Under the pieces are notes generated by a model. That model saw only the letters and a program-made list of their open reading frames with translations. It did no database searches and was not told where the DNA came from. From Streptomyces viridochromogenes (GTDB taxonomy: Bacteria > Actinomycetota > Actinomycetes > Streptomycetales > Streptomycetaceae): 56,611 nt of DNA. Location: assembly GCF_001270495.1 (NCBI RefSeq), contig NZ_LGUR01000232.1, positions 1 through 56,611 of the forward strand. Reading direction: 5' to 3'. Position numbers and translations under genes: made by a program. This document shows, piece by piece, positions 7,670 to 16,235 of the stretch. Positions within the stretch are counted from its first letter, which is position 1; the number at the start of each line of letters is the position of its first letter.

Positions 7670-9037
7670 ATGCAACAGCACTTCGACCCGTCCGGGATCC
7701 CGGCCGGCTGCCCCGCTCACGGCAACACACGGCTCTACGGGCCCGAGTTCGGCTCCGACCCCGAGCGGCACTACGCCCAGTTGCGCTCGATGGGGCCGAG
7801 CGCCCCGGTCGACATCGCGCCGGACGTCGAGGTCGAGCTGGTGACCAGCTACGACGCGGCCCTCTACATACTCCAGAACCCCGGCTCGTTCGTGCGGGAC
7901 TCGCGCCGCTGGAACGCGCTCAACGAGGGGCGGGTGCCCGCCGACAGCCCGGCGCTGCCCATGATGGCGTACCGTCCCAACGCGCTGTTCAGCGACGGCG
8001 CGGCGCACGCCCGGCTGCGGCAGGCGGTGACGGACAGTCTCGCCACCGTCAACCAGGTGCAGCTCGTCCGCCAGACGCAGCAGTCGGCCGACTATCTGAT
8101 CAGCCGGTTCAGCTCCGAGGCCCTCGGCCAGGCCGAGCTGATGGCCGCTTACGCCCAGCCGCTTCCGCTGCTGGTCTTCAGCGACCTGTTCGGGTGCCCG
8201 CCGGAGATCGGCGACCGGGTGATCGTCGGCATCAGCGGCATCTTCGAGGGCACGCCCGGCGCCGACGAGACACTGGGCGCGGCGCTCGGCGAACTCATCG
8301 CCCTCAAGCGCAGTCAGCCCGGCGAGGACCTCACCACCCGGCTGATGGTGCACTCCGCCCGGCTGACCGACGAGGAGGTGCTGCACCAGCTGGTGACCCT
8401 GCTCTCCGGTGGCACCATGCCCCTGACCGCCGCCATCGGCAGCAGCAGCGCGCTGTATCTGAGCGACCAGTGGCCGAACGGCCTGCCCGTCGAGGACGCC
8501 GTCGTGCAGACCCTGTGGAACTACGCGCCGATCGCCAACTACGCGGGCCACTACCCCGTCCACGATGTCGAGCTCGGCGGCCGGACCCTCAAGGCGGGCG
8601 ACCCGATCCTGATCTCGTTCGCGGCGGCCAACACCGACCCCAAGCTGACCGCCCACCGCGAGCAGCTCAGCGCCAAGGCGCATCTGGCCTTCGGCGCCGG
8701 TCCCCACGCCTGCCCGGCCAAGGACCCCGCCTTCCTGATCGCGTCCACGGCCGTCGAGTCCCTGCTCAACCGGCTGCCGGACGTCGAACTGCGCATCCCC
8801 TTCAAGGATCTCGCCTGGGCGCCGACGCCGTGGAGCCGTGCCCTGGTGACCGTGCCCATCCGGTTCACCCCGCGCACCGTACCGTCGGCCGCCCGGGCCA
8901 CGCCGGCTCGCCCCGCCCAGACGGCGCAGCCGTCCTCCGCGCCGCAGCCGTCCCCCGCGCCTCGGCCGGCTCACGCCGCTCCGCACCAGAAGGGCGGTCT
9001 CTTCAGCCGATTCCTGGCATGGACGAGGGGCGCGTGA
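7670..9037 (+). CDS. conservon cytochrome P450 lacking the EXXR motif (CYP157-like)
   Basis: A P450 in the cvnE position, 455 residues. The heme ligand loop is present as FGAGPHACPAK, with Cys about 348, but the normal Gly after Cys is Pro. In the K helix the otherwise near-invariant EXXR motif reads QTLW (residues 280-283). Loss of EXXR is known for the CYP157 family, which occurs in Streptomyces conservons, so that family is the likely assignment. The I helix (LLSGGTMPLTAAIG) also lacks the usual acid-Thr pair. After about residue 400 a Pro/Ala-rich linker leads to a short basic-hydrophobic end (GGLFSRFLAWTRGA) that could touch membrane or partner. The ATG follows a GGAG site. It probably forms part of the conservon complex and may not be a conventional monooxygenase. 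Confidence 0.88.
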   Translation: MQQHFDPSGIPAGCPAHGNTRLYGPEFGSDPERHYAQLRSMGPSAPVDIAPDVEVELVTSYDAALYILQNPGSFVRDSRRWNALNEGRVPADSPALPMMAYRPNALFSDGAAHARLRQAVTDSLATVNQVQLVRQTQQSADYLISRFSSEALGQAELMAAYAQPLPLLVFSDLFGCPPEIGDRVIVGISGIFEGTPGADETLGAALGELIALKRSQPGEDLTTRLMVHSARLTDEEVLHQLVTLLSGGTMPLTAAIGSSSALYLSDQWPNGLPVEDAVVQTLWNYAPIANYAGHYPVHDVELGGRTLKAGDPILISFAAANTDPKLTAHREQLSAKAHLAFGAGPHACPAKDPAFLIASTAVESLLNRLPDVELRIPFKDLAWAPTPWSRALVTVPIRFTPRTVPSAARATPARPAQTAQPSSAPQPSPAPRPAHAAPHQKGGLFSRFLAWTRGA

Positions 9038-9071
9038 CGCAGGTAACTCTATGAGGCCGGTGCGTTACTGA

Positions 9072-9084
9072 ATCTTTCAAAGAT
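9072..9084. promoter_or_regulatory. 13-bp palindrome upstream of the second P450
   Basis: The sequence atcttt-c-aaagat is a perfect inverted repeat in the 93-bp gap between the two P450 genes, in an AT-richer patch. It may be an operator or part of an internal promoter. No regulator can be named. Confidence 0.3.
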
Positions 9085-9130
9085 CTCTCGGGTACGTATG
9101 GCGGCTGACTCGCAGAAAGGAGCCGCCATC

Positions 9131-10378
9131 GTGGGGAGTACCACCTCTCCGATATCCGACCGTCGTGCGACCGTCGCCCTGTTCTCCCGTCTCCGGACAG
9201 CCCAGGGGCAGGCCGACCCCTTCCCCGTCTACTCCGAACTCCGGTCACGAGGAGATGTCACCCCCGCCCCCTGGGGTGGTTTCCTCGTGACCGGATTCAG
9301 CGCCTGCGACCAGGTCCTGCGCAGCGGCGCCTGGCACGAGCCGGACACGGGCTGGAGGGAACGGCAGGGGGAGCGCACCCGCTGGAGCGCCCCTTCCTCC
9401 CGGGAGATCAGCCGCACCCTGCCCGCACTCAACCCTCCCGAGCACACCCGGGTGCGCCGGGCGGCCGGCACCTTCGACCGCGGCACCATAGAGCAGATCG
9501 GCTCGAGAGTGAGCCGGGTGGTCGACGGCCTCCTCGACTCCCTGATGGAACAGCTGCACACCGGGGAGGCGGACTTCGCCGCCCTGGTCAGCGAGGAACT
9601 TCCCGTCGCCACGATCGGGGACTGGCTGGGGCTGCCCAGCGCGGACTGGCCCCGTCTGCGGGAACTGACCCACGACCAGGTCTTCACCCAGGAACTGCTG
9701 CCCTCCGCCAGCCAGTTGGCCCGGTCCGACGTGGCCATGGCCGAACTGCGCGCCTACTTCCTCAACCTGGTGAGTGAGCGGCGCACACGCCTCGGCGACG
9801 ATCCCGTGTCCCGCTGGATCCGCACCTGGGACGCGCTGGAACCCGACCGGGCCAAGGCCGACGAAGCGGTCTACTTCCTCGCCCTGTTCGTCCTGCTGGC
9901 GGCCCTGGAGACGACGTCCACCCTCCTGTCGACCATGGCCTTACTGCTGGTCGAACGCCCCGACCGGTGGACTCTTCTCGCCGAACGGCCGGACCTCGTG
10001 CCCGCGTTCGTGGAGGAGTCACTGCGCTACGACCCTCCCACCCATGTGATCAGCCGGGTGGCCGCCCAGGACTGCGTACTGGAGGGCGTCGAGGTCCAGG
10101 CGGACGAGATGGTCCACCTCATGGTGGGAGCCGCACACCGGGACCCCGCCCGGTACAGCGCTCCCGACCGGTTCGAACTGAACCGGGGGCCCGGGCACCT
10201 CGCCTTCAGCGGCGGCATTCACTACTGCCTCGGCGCGCCCCTGGCCCGGCTGGAGGCCCAGACCCTCCTCAGCCGTATGGTCACACTCCTCCCCCGCCTG
10301 ACCCTGGTCCGCCGCCCCTCCTGGGCCCCCAGGGTGGCGTTCCGGCGTCTGCTGAATCTGGATGTCGCCCTCGCATGA
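9131..10378 (+). CDS. cytochrome P450, canonical
   Basis: A bacterial class I P450 of 415 residues from the GTG at 9131, chosen because AAAGGAG lies 8 nt upstream; an ATG at 9098 would add 11 residues without a ribosome site. The I helix contains LAALETTSTLL, the K helix ESLR is intact, and the heme loop is FSGGIHYCLG. It lies in tandem after the EXXR-less P450, as in other Streptomyces conservons that carry P450 pairs. Its stop overlaps the next start (ATGA). No ferredoxin is encoded nearby, so electrons must come from elsewhere. The substrate is unknown. Confidence 0.92.
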   Translation: MGSTTSPISDRRATVALFSRLRTAQGQADPFPVYSELRSRGDVTPAPWGGFLVTGFSACDQVLRSGAWHEPDTGWRERQGERTRWSAPSSREISRTLPALNPPEHTRVRRAAGTFDRGTIEQIGSRVSRVVDGLLDSLMEQLHTGEADFAALVSEELPVATIGDWLGLPSADWPRLRELTHDQVFTQELLPSASQLARSDVAMAELRAYFLNLVSERRTRLGDDPVSRWIRTWDALEPDRAKADEAVYFLALFVLLAALETTSTLLSTMALLLVERPDRWTLLAERPDLVPAFVEESLRYDPPTHVISRVAAQDCVLEGVEVQADEMVHLMVGAAHRDPARYSAPDRFELNRGPGHLAFSGGIHYCLGAPLARLEAQTLLSRMVTLLPRLTLVRRPSWAPRVAFRRLLNLDVALA

Positions 10379-11205
10379 ACCCGCTGCCCACCCCCGCCTC
10401 CGCCACCACGCCGGTCCCCATACCCGTGCCGGTGCCCGCACCCGCACCGGCTTTCGCACCCGTGCACGTGGACATCGCGCAGTCCGGCCCCGTCCTCCAC
10501 GTCCGGCTCAACCCGTCCGTCCAGGACGACACGCTGAGCGCCGCCGTCCTGGACGAGCTCACCGCCGTACTCGACGGCCTCCATGAACGGCCCGACATCC
10601 GCATCCTCGTCCTGTCCTCCCTGGGCGACGACTTCTCCCTGGGAGCGGATCGCCAGGAGTACCAGGACGCCCTCACCACGGACCCGACCGGAGCCGCGCT
10701 GCGCCGCATCGCGGACAAGGCCCACCGGCTGTGCCAGGGCCTGGAGAACACCCACGCCATCACCATCGCCCGGCTCCACGGCAAGGTCGTCGGCGCCGGC
10801 CTCGCCCTCGCCGCCTACTGCGATCTGCGCGCCGGCGCGGACAGCTGCCGGTTCCGCATGCCGGAGGTCGGCGTCGGTCTCGCGCCCACCTGGGGCGGCG
10901 CCATGGGCCGGCTGATCTCGGAGGCCGGCGCCGCGCGGATCCGCGAACTCATGCTCACCTGCGACGTCTTCGACGCCGACACCGCCCAGCGGATCGGGCT
11001 CCTGCACAAGGTCGCCCCCCTCGACCGGTTGGACGACACCGTCGCCGCCTGGACAAGACCCCTGGCCCGCCGCTCCCCCGAGGCGCTCGTCCTGACCAAA
11101 CGCATGCTCACCGGCTACGCGAAGGCCACCCGCACAGCCGACATCGCCCTGCTCGACGCCCACCTCCTGACCGCCCAACTGACGGCACCCCGAACCCCGA
11201 TGTGA
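10375..11205 (+). CDS. enoyl-CoA hydratase/isomerase family protein
   Basis: A crotonase-fold protein of 276 residues. After a Pro/Val/Ala-rich N-terminus (about 1-30) come the oxyanion-hole segments SSLGDDFSLGADR and IARLHGKVVGAGLALAAYCD. The usual catalytic region reads FRMPEVGVGLAPTWGGAMGR, with the Glu of PEVG retained. The ATG overlaps the P450 stop, so the two are translationally coupled and the gene belongs to the conservon-P450 operon. It may act on an acyl-CoA made or oxidised by the P450 pair; the substrate is unknown. Confidence 0.88.
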   Translation: MNPLPTPASATTPVPIPVPVPAPAPAFAPVHVDIAQSGPVLHVRLNPSVQDDTLSAAVLDELTAVLDGLHERPDIRILVLSSLGDDFSLGADRQEYQDALTTDPTGAALRRIADKAHRLCQGLENTHAITIARLHGKVVGAGLALAAYCDLRAGADSCRFRMPEVGVGLAPTWGGAMGRLISEAGAARIRELMLTCDVFDADTAQRIGLLHKVAPLDRLDDTVAAWTRPLARRSPEALVLTKRMLTGYAKATRTADIALLDAHLLTAQLTAPRTPM

Positions 11206-11277
11206 CATCCCGCCGCCTCCGCAGCATGGTGATCCATACCGGCCGACGCCCCCGAAACCGGCCGGCCCGCACACTGC

Positions 11278-11310
11278 CGGCGCCCGGTGATACCTCATCA
11301 CCGGGCGCCG
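11278..11310. terminator. hairpin after the conservon-P450 operon
   Basis: A perfect 14-bp stem (11278-11291 with 11297-11310) with a 5-nt loop lies 73 bp after the enoyl-CoA hydratase stop and 105 bp before the next gene. There is no U tract, which is common for Streptomyces terminators. Confidence 0.7.
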
Positions 11311-11415
11311 AGAACGTCACACCCCCACTGACGTCACTCCATGACGACGGTTACCTCACGCCCGAGGGAGCGCTGGTCGGCCGGTGGGCGCACGGCGTGT
11401 GGTGAAGTAGGGATC

Positions 11416-12138
11416 ATGACGACGAGTGACGCGATCGTGGTGCCAGAGCTGTACGCCGGCTACCCCGGGGTGGCCTTCGGCGGCTACGTGGCCGGCGTGT
11501 TGGCGCGGAGGTCCGGGGCGCGGACGGTACGGGTGGACTTCCGTGGGCCGGTGCCGGTCGAGGTGCCCGTGCGGATCGCCGAAACGGCGGACGGGGGCGT
11601 GGAATTGGGCGAGGCCGAGCGTCCCCTGGCAGCGGCGCGCCCCGCCGAGTTGTCCCTCGACGCCCCGGCCGCGCCCTCCTGGGACGAGGCGGCCGCCGCG
11701 GCTGAGCGATTCCGGGCGGCGCCACCGTCGGGCGTGGTCGACTGCTTCGGCTGCGGCCTGCGCTCCGCCGACCGCGGGCTACGGGTGTACTGCGCCCCGG
11801 TGCCGGACCTCGGCCTGGTGGCCTCCGCCTGGACCCCGTCCCAAGCTTTCGCCGACCCGGACGGCCTTCTCCCGCCCCATCTTGTCTGGGGCGCCCTGGA
11901 CTGCCCGGGACACTGGGCGGGCCGTTTCCTCGGCACCCAGCGCCCGGGCGCGGTCACCGCCAGCCTCACGGGCAGCGTTCTCCGGCCGGTCGCCACGGGC
12001 GAGCCGCACATCTCCTACGCGTGGCTGCTGTCGGAGTCCGGGCGCAAGCACACGATGGGCGTGGCGCTGGCCACCGCCGAGGGCGAACTGTGCGCCGTCT
12101 CCGAGGCGTTGTGGATCGATCCCAGACCGGCCTCCTGA
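11416..12138 (+). CDS. hotdog-fold thioesterase-like protein
   Basis: A 240-residue cytoplasmic protein resembling the hotdog/acyl-CoA thioesterase superfamily in layout, including the acceptor segment LLPPHLVWGALDCPGHWA and the strand HISYAWLLSESGRKHTMGVA. A DCFGCGL motif (about residue 113) recalls a metal-binding or redox CxxC. The ATG at 11416 follows a weak purine-rich stretch. It lies after the terminator and is convergent with the protease-nuclease gene. It could hydrolyse an acyl-CoA related to the upstream hydratase, but this is inference from proximity. Confidence 0.65.
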   Translation: MTTSDAIVVPELYAGYPGVAFGGYVAGVLARRSGARTVRVDFRGPVPVEVPVRIAETADGGVELGEAERPLAAARPAELSLDAPAAPSWDEAAAAAERFRAAPPSGVVDCFGCGLRSADRGLRVYCAPVPDLGLVASAWTPSQAFADPDGLLPPHLVWGALDCPGHWAGRFLGTQRPGAVTASLTGSVLRPVATGEPHISYAWLLSESGRKHTMGVALATAEGELCAVSEALWIDPRPAS

Positions 12139-12178
12139 CTCCGTGGCTGGCTCACGTGGCTGGCGTACGGGGCCGAGG

Positions 12179-14056
12179 CTAGCTCCAGTCGATGTCGGAC
12201 TGACGCTCCAGCGGGGTCCGCTCCTCCAGGGACTCCGGGACGACCAGCGTGTCCGCCGTGGTCATCGCGGTGGGGAAGCGCAGGTGGGTTCGCGTCCGGA
12301 TCTCGGACAGCTTGACCTGGAACACCCGGAACTCGTCCAGTTCGAGGGCTTCGGGCACATCCAGGTTCTGCGTCAGCAGGAACGCCTTGCACTTGAGTTT
12401 GCCGTCCTCGGAGTAGACGAGCACCTTCCAGAACTCGCGCGGGAGCTTGACCCCCCGGAAGACACGGTCGTCCTCGTGGAAGATCGGGCCGCCGAACACG
12501 CTGACCTTGAGTTCGTCGACACGGACGTCTTCGAAGACCGCGTCCTCGAGGTGGCCCCAGATGCCGTTGCGCCCACTCTGGTTGAAGTCGTCCATCTGCG
12601 GAGTGATGTTGGTGTAGAAGAACGAGTCCTTGTTGGCCTTCTTCGCCTCGGGCAGCGAACCCCACACCACGTCGGCGCGGCGCGCGATATGGCCGCGGTC
12701 GAGCCGGTTGTTGCGGCCCTTGTACAGCTCGTTGCTGACCTGGGCGGCGGCCGGCAGGCGCGGGTCCTTGGCGAAGTCGATGCCCTTTCGGTCGAGCTTC
12801 TTGAGGGTGCCCCCGTCGATGTTCCAGGCCACCCAGATGGCGAAGCGCCGTGAACTGCTGAGCGCCAGGGAGAAGTGCGTGTAGGGGACGACCTCGGACC
12901 CTTCGAGCCGGACGGCGTCCTCCTTGATCGAGGGGTTGAGCTGCGGGGTGCCGATCGGTACCGCGAGGAACCCGGGGTCGTACCCGGTCACGGTCTCCAG
13001 CGATTCGGGGTCCGGCGGAGCGAGGGTGATCTTCAGTTCGTCGAAGACCGCCTGGGGGAAGCAGGCCAGAGCGCGCTCATCGGGGTCCTCGTCGCCCTCG
13101 CCACCGAAGTGCAGACCGGCCATGACGTCCGTGGGCTTGCCGGAGCGGTTCGTGAACATCCAGACCGATCCGGAGTCGCCGGGCAGGCTGATCTCGTTGC
13201 CGTCCGCCGGATGCCTGGGGTCGGGACCTATCTCGAAGCATTCGATCTCGCGGACGCCGACCAAAGCGCCGTAGTTGATGCTGACGACGGCGAAGGGCCT
13301 GCTCACCACACCGTGCGTCACCCCGGTGGTGCGGCCGCACTTGACGACCTTGTCATCGATCTGCGGTTCGCCCAGCTTCGTCGGTGTGACATCGAGATCA
13401 AGGATGTCCATGGCGAAATCACGGTCCGTGACCGTCGACACGGCGCAGTCTCCGACCCTGCCGAGGTGGGCACGCTTGAGCGTGCCGAGGCGGTTCAGGG
13501 CGATACGGCTGTCGTCTTCCTTGCCGGGCTGCACGACCACGTCGCCGAGCTCGCCCTTGCGGCCGTTCAGCACGTGCCAGTTGCTCAGCAGACAGGGCGA
13601 GCCGTCGTTCCTGTCGAAGGCGATGCACCCGAAGGTGCCGGCGCTCACCTTGACGTTGCCGACGCTCACACCGGGGCGGACCGGATTGACACGCGTCTGC
13701 CGCTGCGGCGTCTCGCCCTCGGCCACCACGAGGAAATGCGGCTTGTAGGAGCGCTGGACCACATCGGTGGGCACCTGGACGCCGCCACCGATGTCGATGA
13801 CAGCGGGGATCTCCTCGGTCCTCAGTTCATCCAGCCCCTCCGGCCGGACCTTCTTGTCGACCGTGAACTGGAGGGCCAGTTCCTTGCCCCTTTTCCCGCT
13901 CTTCTCCTTGTAGCCGATACCGATCGAGGACACATTCGGGTCGCTGAGGAAGCCCGACCCCCGGGTACGGATGAACTGCTTGAGGTCGCTGACCAGCTTG
14001 TCCTGGCCGTTTGTCGAGGACCCCTGACTGGCGGACGCACGCTTCTTGGCAGCCAT
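12179..14056 (-). CDS. trypsin-like protease fused to a NUC1 DNA/RNA non-specific endonuclease
   Basis: A 625-residue two-enzyme protein with no signal peptide or membrane segment. Residues about 100-320 look like a chymotrypsin-fold protease, with His161 in LSNWHVLN, Asp203 in VGDCAV and Ser295 in LPGDSGSVWM. Residues about 365-605 form a beta-beta-alpha-metal nuclease with the DRGH motif (453-456; His456 as general base) and the Asn-bearing segment FFYTNITPQMDDFNQ. The ATG at 14056 has AAGGGAG about 10 nt upstream. It is divergent from a metzincin across a 282-bp gap. Such fusions suggest a toxic effector kept inactive until proteolysis or a signal; that role is inference. Confidence 0.9.
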   Translation of the reverse strand: MAAKKRASASQGSSTNGQDKLVSDLKQFIRTRGSGFLSDPNVSSIGIGYKEKSGKRGKELALQFTVDKKVRPEGLDELRTEEIPAVIDIGGGVQVPTDVVQRSYKPHFLVVAEGETPQRQTRVNPVRPGVSVGNVKVSAGTFGCIAFDRNDGSPCLLSNWHVLNGRKGELGDVVVQPGKEDDSRIALNRLGTLKRAHLGRVGDCAVSTVTDRDFAMDILDLDVTPTKLGEPQIDDKVVKCGRTTGVTHGVVSRPFAVVSINYGALVGVREIECFEIGPDPRHPADGNEISLPGDSGSVWMFTNRSGKPTDVMAGLHFGGEGDEDPDERALACFPQAVFDELKITLAPPDPESLETVTGYDPGFLAVPIGTPQLNPSIKEDAVRLEGSEVVPYTHFSLALSSSRRFAIWVAWNIDGGTLKKLDRKGIDFAKDPRLPAAAQVSNELYKGRNNRLDRGHIARRADVVWGSLPEAKKANKDSFFYTNITPQMDDFNQSGRNGIWGHLEDAVFEDVRVDELKVSVFGGPIFHEDDRVFRGVKLPREFWKVLVYSEDGKLKCKAFLLTQNLDVPEALELDEFRVFQVKLSEIRTRTHLRFPTAMTTADTLVVPESLEERTPLERQSDIDWS

Positions 14057-14338
14057 GGAAGGCTCCCTTCACGCATGGAGTTCAAGCGTGGGAAGCCCTA
14101 CCGAAATCATGGGGGTCCAGCGGTGGTTGAAACCGAAGCGAACGGCCTGGGCTTCCCGCTCTTTCGTGCACTTTTCAGCATACGGCCGGCGCATTGGGCC
14201 GGCGCACCCAGAAAACAGGCGAAAATTCAACGATATTTGGTTGCACCGACCACGACTTGGCCGTATCGCATACAACTCTCAATAAGTTTACCGTGGTTAG
14301 AAGGAAAAGCCTGGTTACATACGAGGGGAGTAGTAGCC
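14057..14338. promoter_or_regulatory. divergent promoter region
   Basis: This 282-bp gap separates the protease-nuclease gene (leftward) from the metzincin (rightward). Its right half is clearly lower in GC than the surroundings, as expected for promoter DNA, and a gaggggag ribosome site lies just before 14339. No clear operator was picked out. Confidence 0.5.
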
Positions 14339-15211
14339 ATGGGCACGCAGATCAATTACGTCTTTGAAACTCACAGGGCCGTCGCCGACAGCGGCCGCGC
14401 CGCGGAGCTCGCCGCGACCACCTCTCCGTTCCAGATCGAGGTGCGGTTCCTCGGAGGGCTCACGAACAGCCAGAAGAGCGTCTTCGCCGAGGCCGCGGAC
14501 CGTTGGGCGCGTGTCATCGTGGGAGACCTGGAGACCGCGATCATCAACGACCTCACCGGCAGGGTCGTGATCGACGATCTCCTGATCGACGCCGAAGGCG
14601 TGCCGATCGACGGGGTGAACAACGTCCCCAACATCCTCGGCCAGGCGGGCCCCACTCGGTTCCGGAGGGACGACGCGGTGAGCGGAGCGGGACTTCCCGT
14701 GAAGGGGCGCATGAGTTTCGACAGCGCCGACCTGGCCCAGATGGAAGAGGAGGGCACACTCCTCGACGTCATCACGCACGAGATGGGGCACGTCCTGGGA
14801 ATCGGAACCCTCTGGATGACCTTCGGCTTCCTGAAGAACTTCCCCGGCCCCAACCCGACCTTCGTCGGCCCCGGCGCCATGAAGGAATTCGGCAGGCTCA
14901 CCGGAGAAGGGCCCGCCCCGGCGCCGGTCGCCAATGTCGGCGGCCCCGGAAGCGCGGGCGGCCACTGGCGCGAGTCCGTCTTCGACAACGAGCTGATGTC
15001 GCCGAACATCGACGGCAGCAACAACCCCCTGAGCCGGCTGACGGTGGCGAGCCTGGAGGACCTCGGATACACGGTCGATCTCGACGCCGCACAGGACTAC
15101 CAACTACCGGATCTTCTCCAGATCGCACGCTCCGGCCGCGTCCGGACCCCGGTGCCGGAGCATGTGGTGCTCCCGACCATCCCGACCCGCATCCCGGCCG
15201 AGAGGCCCTGA
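14339..15211 (+). CDS. leishmanolysin-like (M8/metzincin) metalloprotease
   Basis: A zinc protease of 290 residues. The metzincin core is clear: HEMGHVLGIGTLW (His147, Glu148, His151), a third ligand His209 in GGHWRE, and a Met-turn ELMSP about ten residues later. The family is usually secreted, but this protein starts MGTQINYVFETH with no signal peptide. The start is ATG 14339 with GAGGGGAG upstream. It is divergent from the protease-nuclease fusion and probably co-regulated with it. The substrate is unknown; activation or release of the neighbour is a testable idea. Confidence 0.85.
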   Translation: MGTQINYVFETHRAVADSGRAAELAATTSPFQIEVRFLGGLTNSQKSVFAEAADRWARVIVGDLETAIINDLTGRVVIDDLLIDAEGVPIDGVNNVPNILGQAGPTRFRRDDAVSGAGLPVKGRMSFDSADLAQMEEEGTLLDVITHEMGHVLGIGTLWMTFGFLKNFPGPNPTFVGPGAMKEFGRLTGEGPAPAPVANVGGPGSAGGHWRESVFDNELMSPNIDGSNNPLSRLTVASLEDLGYTVDLDAAQDYQLPDLLQIARSGRVRTPVPEHVVLPTIPTRIPAERP

Positions 15212-15267
15212 CCGCCAACCGCCTCCCGGCCGCGGTGCGGGCGGCCCCTGTCCGTCGCGGGCTCACC

Positions 15268-15289
15268 GCCCGGCGATCGAACGCCGGGC
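15268..15289. terminator. hairpin between convergent genes
   Basis: gcccggcg (15268-15275) pairs with cgccgggc (15282-15289) around a 6-nt loop, between the convergent metzincin and flavin reductase genes. It could serve both strands. Confidence 0.5.
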
Positions 15290-15330
15290 AACGCCCGGGA
15301 AGGCCCGCGTCGGCAACCTCTGAAGCCCGG

Positions 15331-15819
15331 TCAGTCCACCGGGTGACCGGGCGAGATCGTATGGGCGTCCTCAAGACGCAGCAGCGGCCCGTCGCACACA
15401 TCGCGGTCGCCCCATTCGACCGGGTCGAGGACGAAGCCGATGTGGTCACCGCCGCCCAAGCGCGTGACGATCCGGCCGACGAACCAGGCCGGCGCGTCCT
15501 GAAGAACGACGGCCCCGCCGTGCCCCTCCCGCCAGCGGACGTGCGCGAGCTTGTCCTCCTGGTCGCCGGTGCGCCCACCGAACAACTCGGCCAGCGCATG
15601 CTGCTCGCGGGCCAGCAGATGCACGGCCAGGACCTGCGCGGACCGCGCCACCCGGAAGGTGTGGTTGGCCTCCGAGAGCCACACCACGAACCGCACCGGC
15701 CGGATGGAGCACTGCGAGGCGAAGCCGACCAGACAGCCGGCCCGTTCGCCGCCCGACGCGGCCGTGACCACACACATGTCGGGGTTCAGCCGTCCGAGGA
15801 ACTCGTCCATGCCCGCCAT
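15331..15819 (-). CDS. flavin reductase-like FMN-binding protein
   Basis: A 162-residue split-barrel protein of the flavin reductase family (HpaC-like), which reduces FMN with NAD(P)H for a monooxygenase or binds flavin. Features include MCVVTAASGGERAGCLVGFA at the N-terminus, CSIRPVRFVVWLSEANHTF in the flavin-contact region, and VGRIVTRLGGGDHIGFVLDP near the end. Three in-frame starts are close together (TTG 15825, ATG 15819, ATG 15810) and no ribosome site separates them. No partner oxygenase is adjacent. Confidence 0.82.
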   Translation of the reverse strand: MAGMDEFLGRLNPDMCVVTAASGGERAGCLVGFASQCSIRPVRFVVWLSEANHTFRVARSAQVLAVHLLAREQHALAELFGGRTGDQEDKLAHVRWREGHGGAVVLQDAPAWFVGRIVTRLGGGDHIGFVLDPVEWGDRDVCDGPLLRLEDAHTISPGHPVD

Positions 15820-16235
15820 ACCCAAGCCGCTCCCGCTCCCGTTACCGTCCGCCTGCCCCTCCGCCTCTCGGCACTACCTCACCACGGAGCGTGTACCCCT
15901 GCCATCCAGCGATTCAGCCGCCGCCCGCGGTCTCGTGCGTCTCCGCCCCTCCGAGTGGGCGCCACCCCGGCCACCAGGACGGCGCATCGCTTTCGGTCTC
16001 CTCGCCACCTTCACCGGTCGACGGAACTGAGCCCCGCGGCCGAGACCCACAGGTGTCGCAAATCGTCAGATGAACCGCGCTGACCTGGTCGTTCAAGGCA
16101 CGAAGGGGCGGAGCACCCGTCGCTGAAGGACGAATGCAACGACGTTGCGAAAGTTGCCGCAAAGCTTTTCATGCGCCCCTCGACATCTTCTACGCTGGAG
16201 CCGCAACTGTTCACAAAATGAAGGGAATCAGCACG
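15820..16235. other. intergenic region, divergent promoters
   Basis: About 416 bp with no convincing gene. The right part holds ttgcgaaag followed by ccgcaaag (about 16144-16163), an imperfect inverted arrangement resembling the CTTTCGCAA-type elements near Streptomyces amylase genes. It is followed by the ribosome site AAGGGA for the amylase inhibitor. Confidence 0.4.

Noticed and set aside
7670..12138. Secondary-metabolite biosynthetic cluster around the two P450s
   Set aside because: No synthase, carrier or ligase gene is present; the context is a conservon operon.
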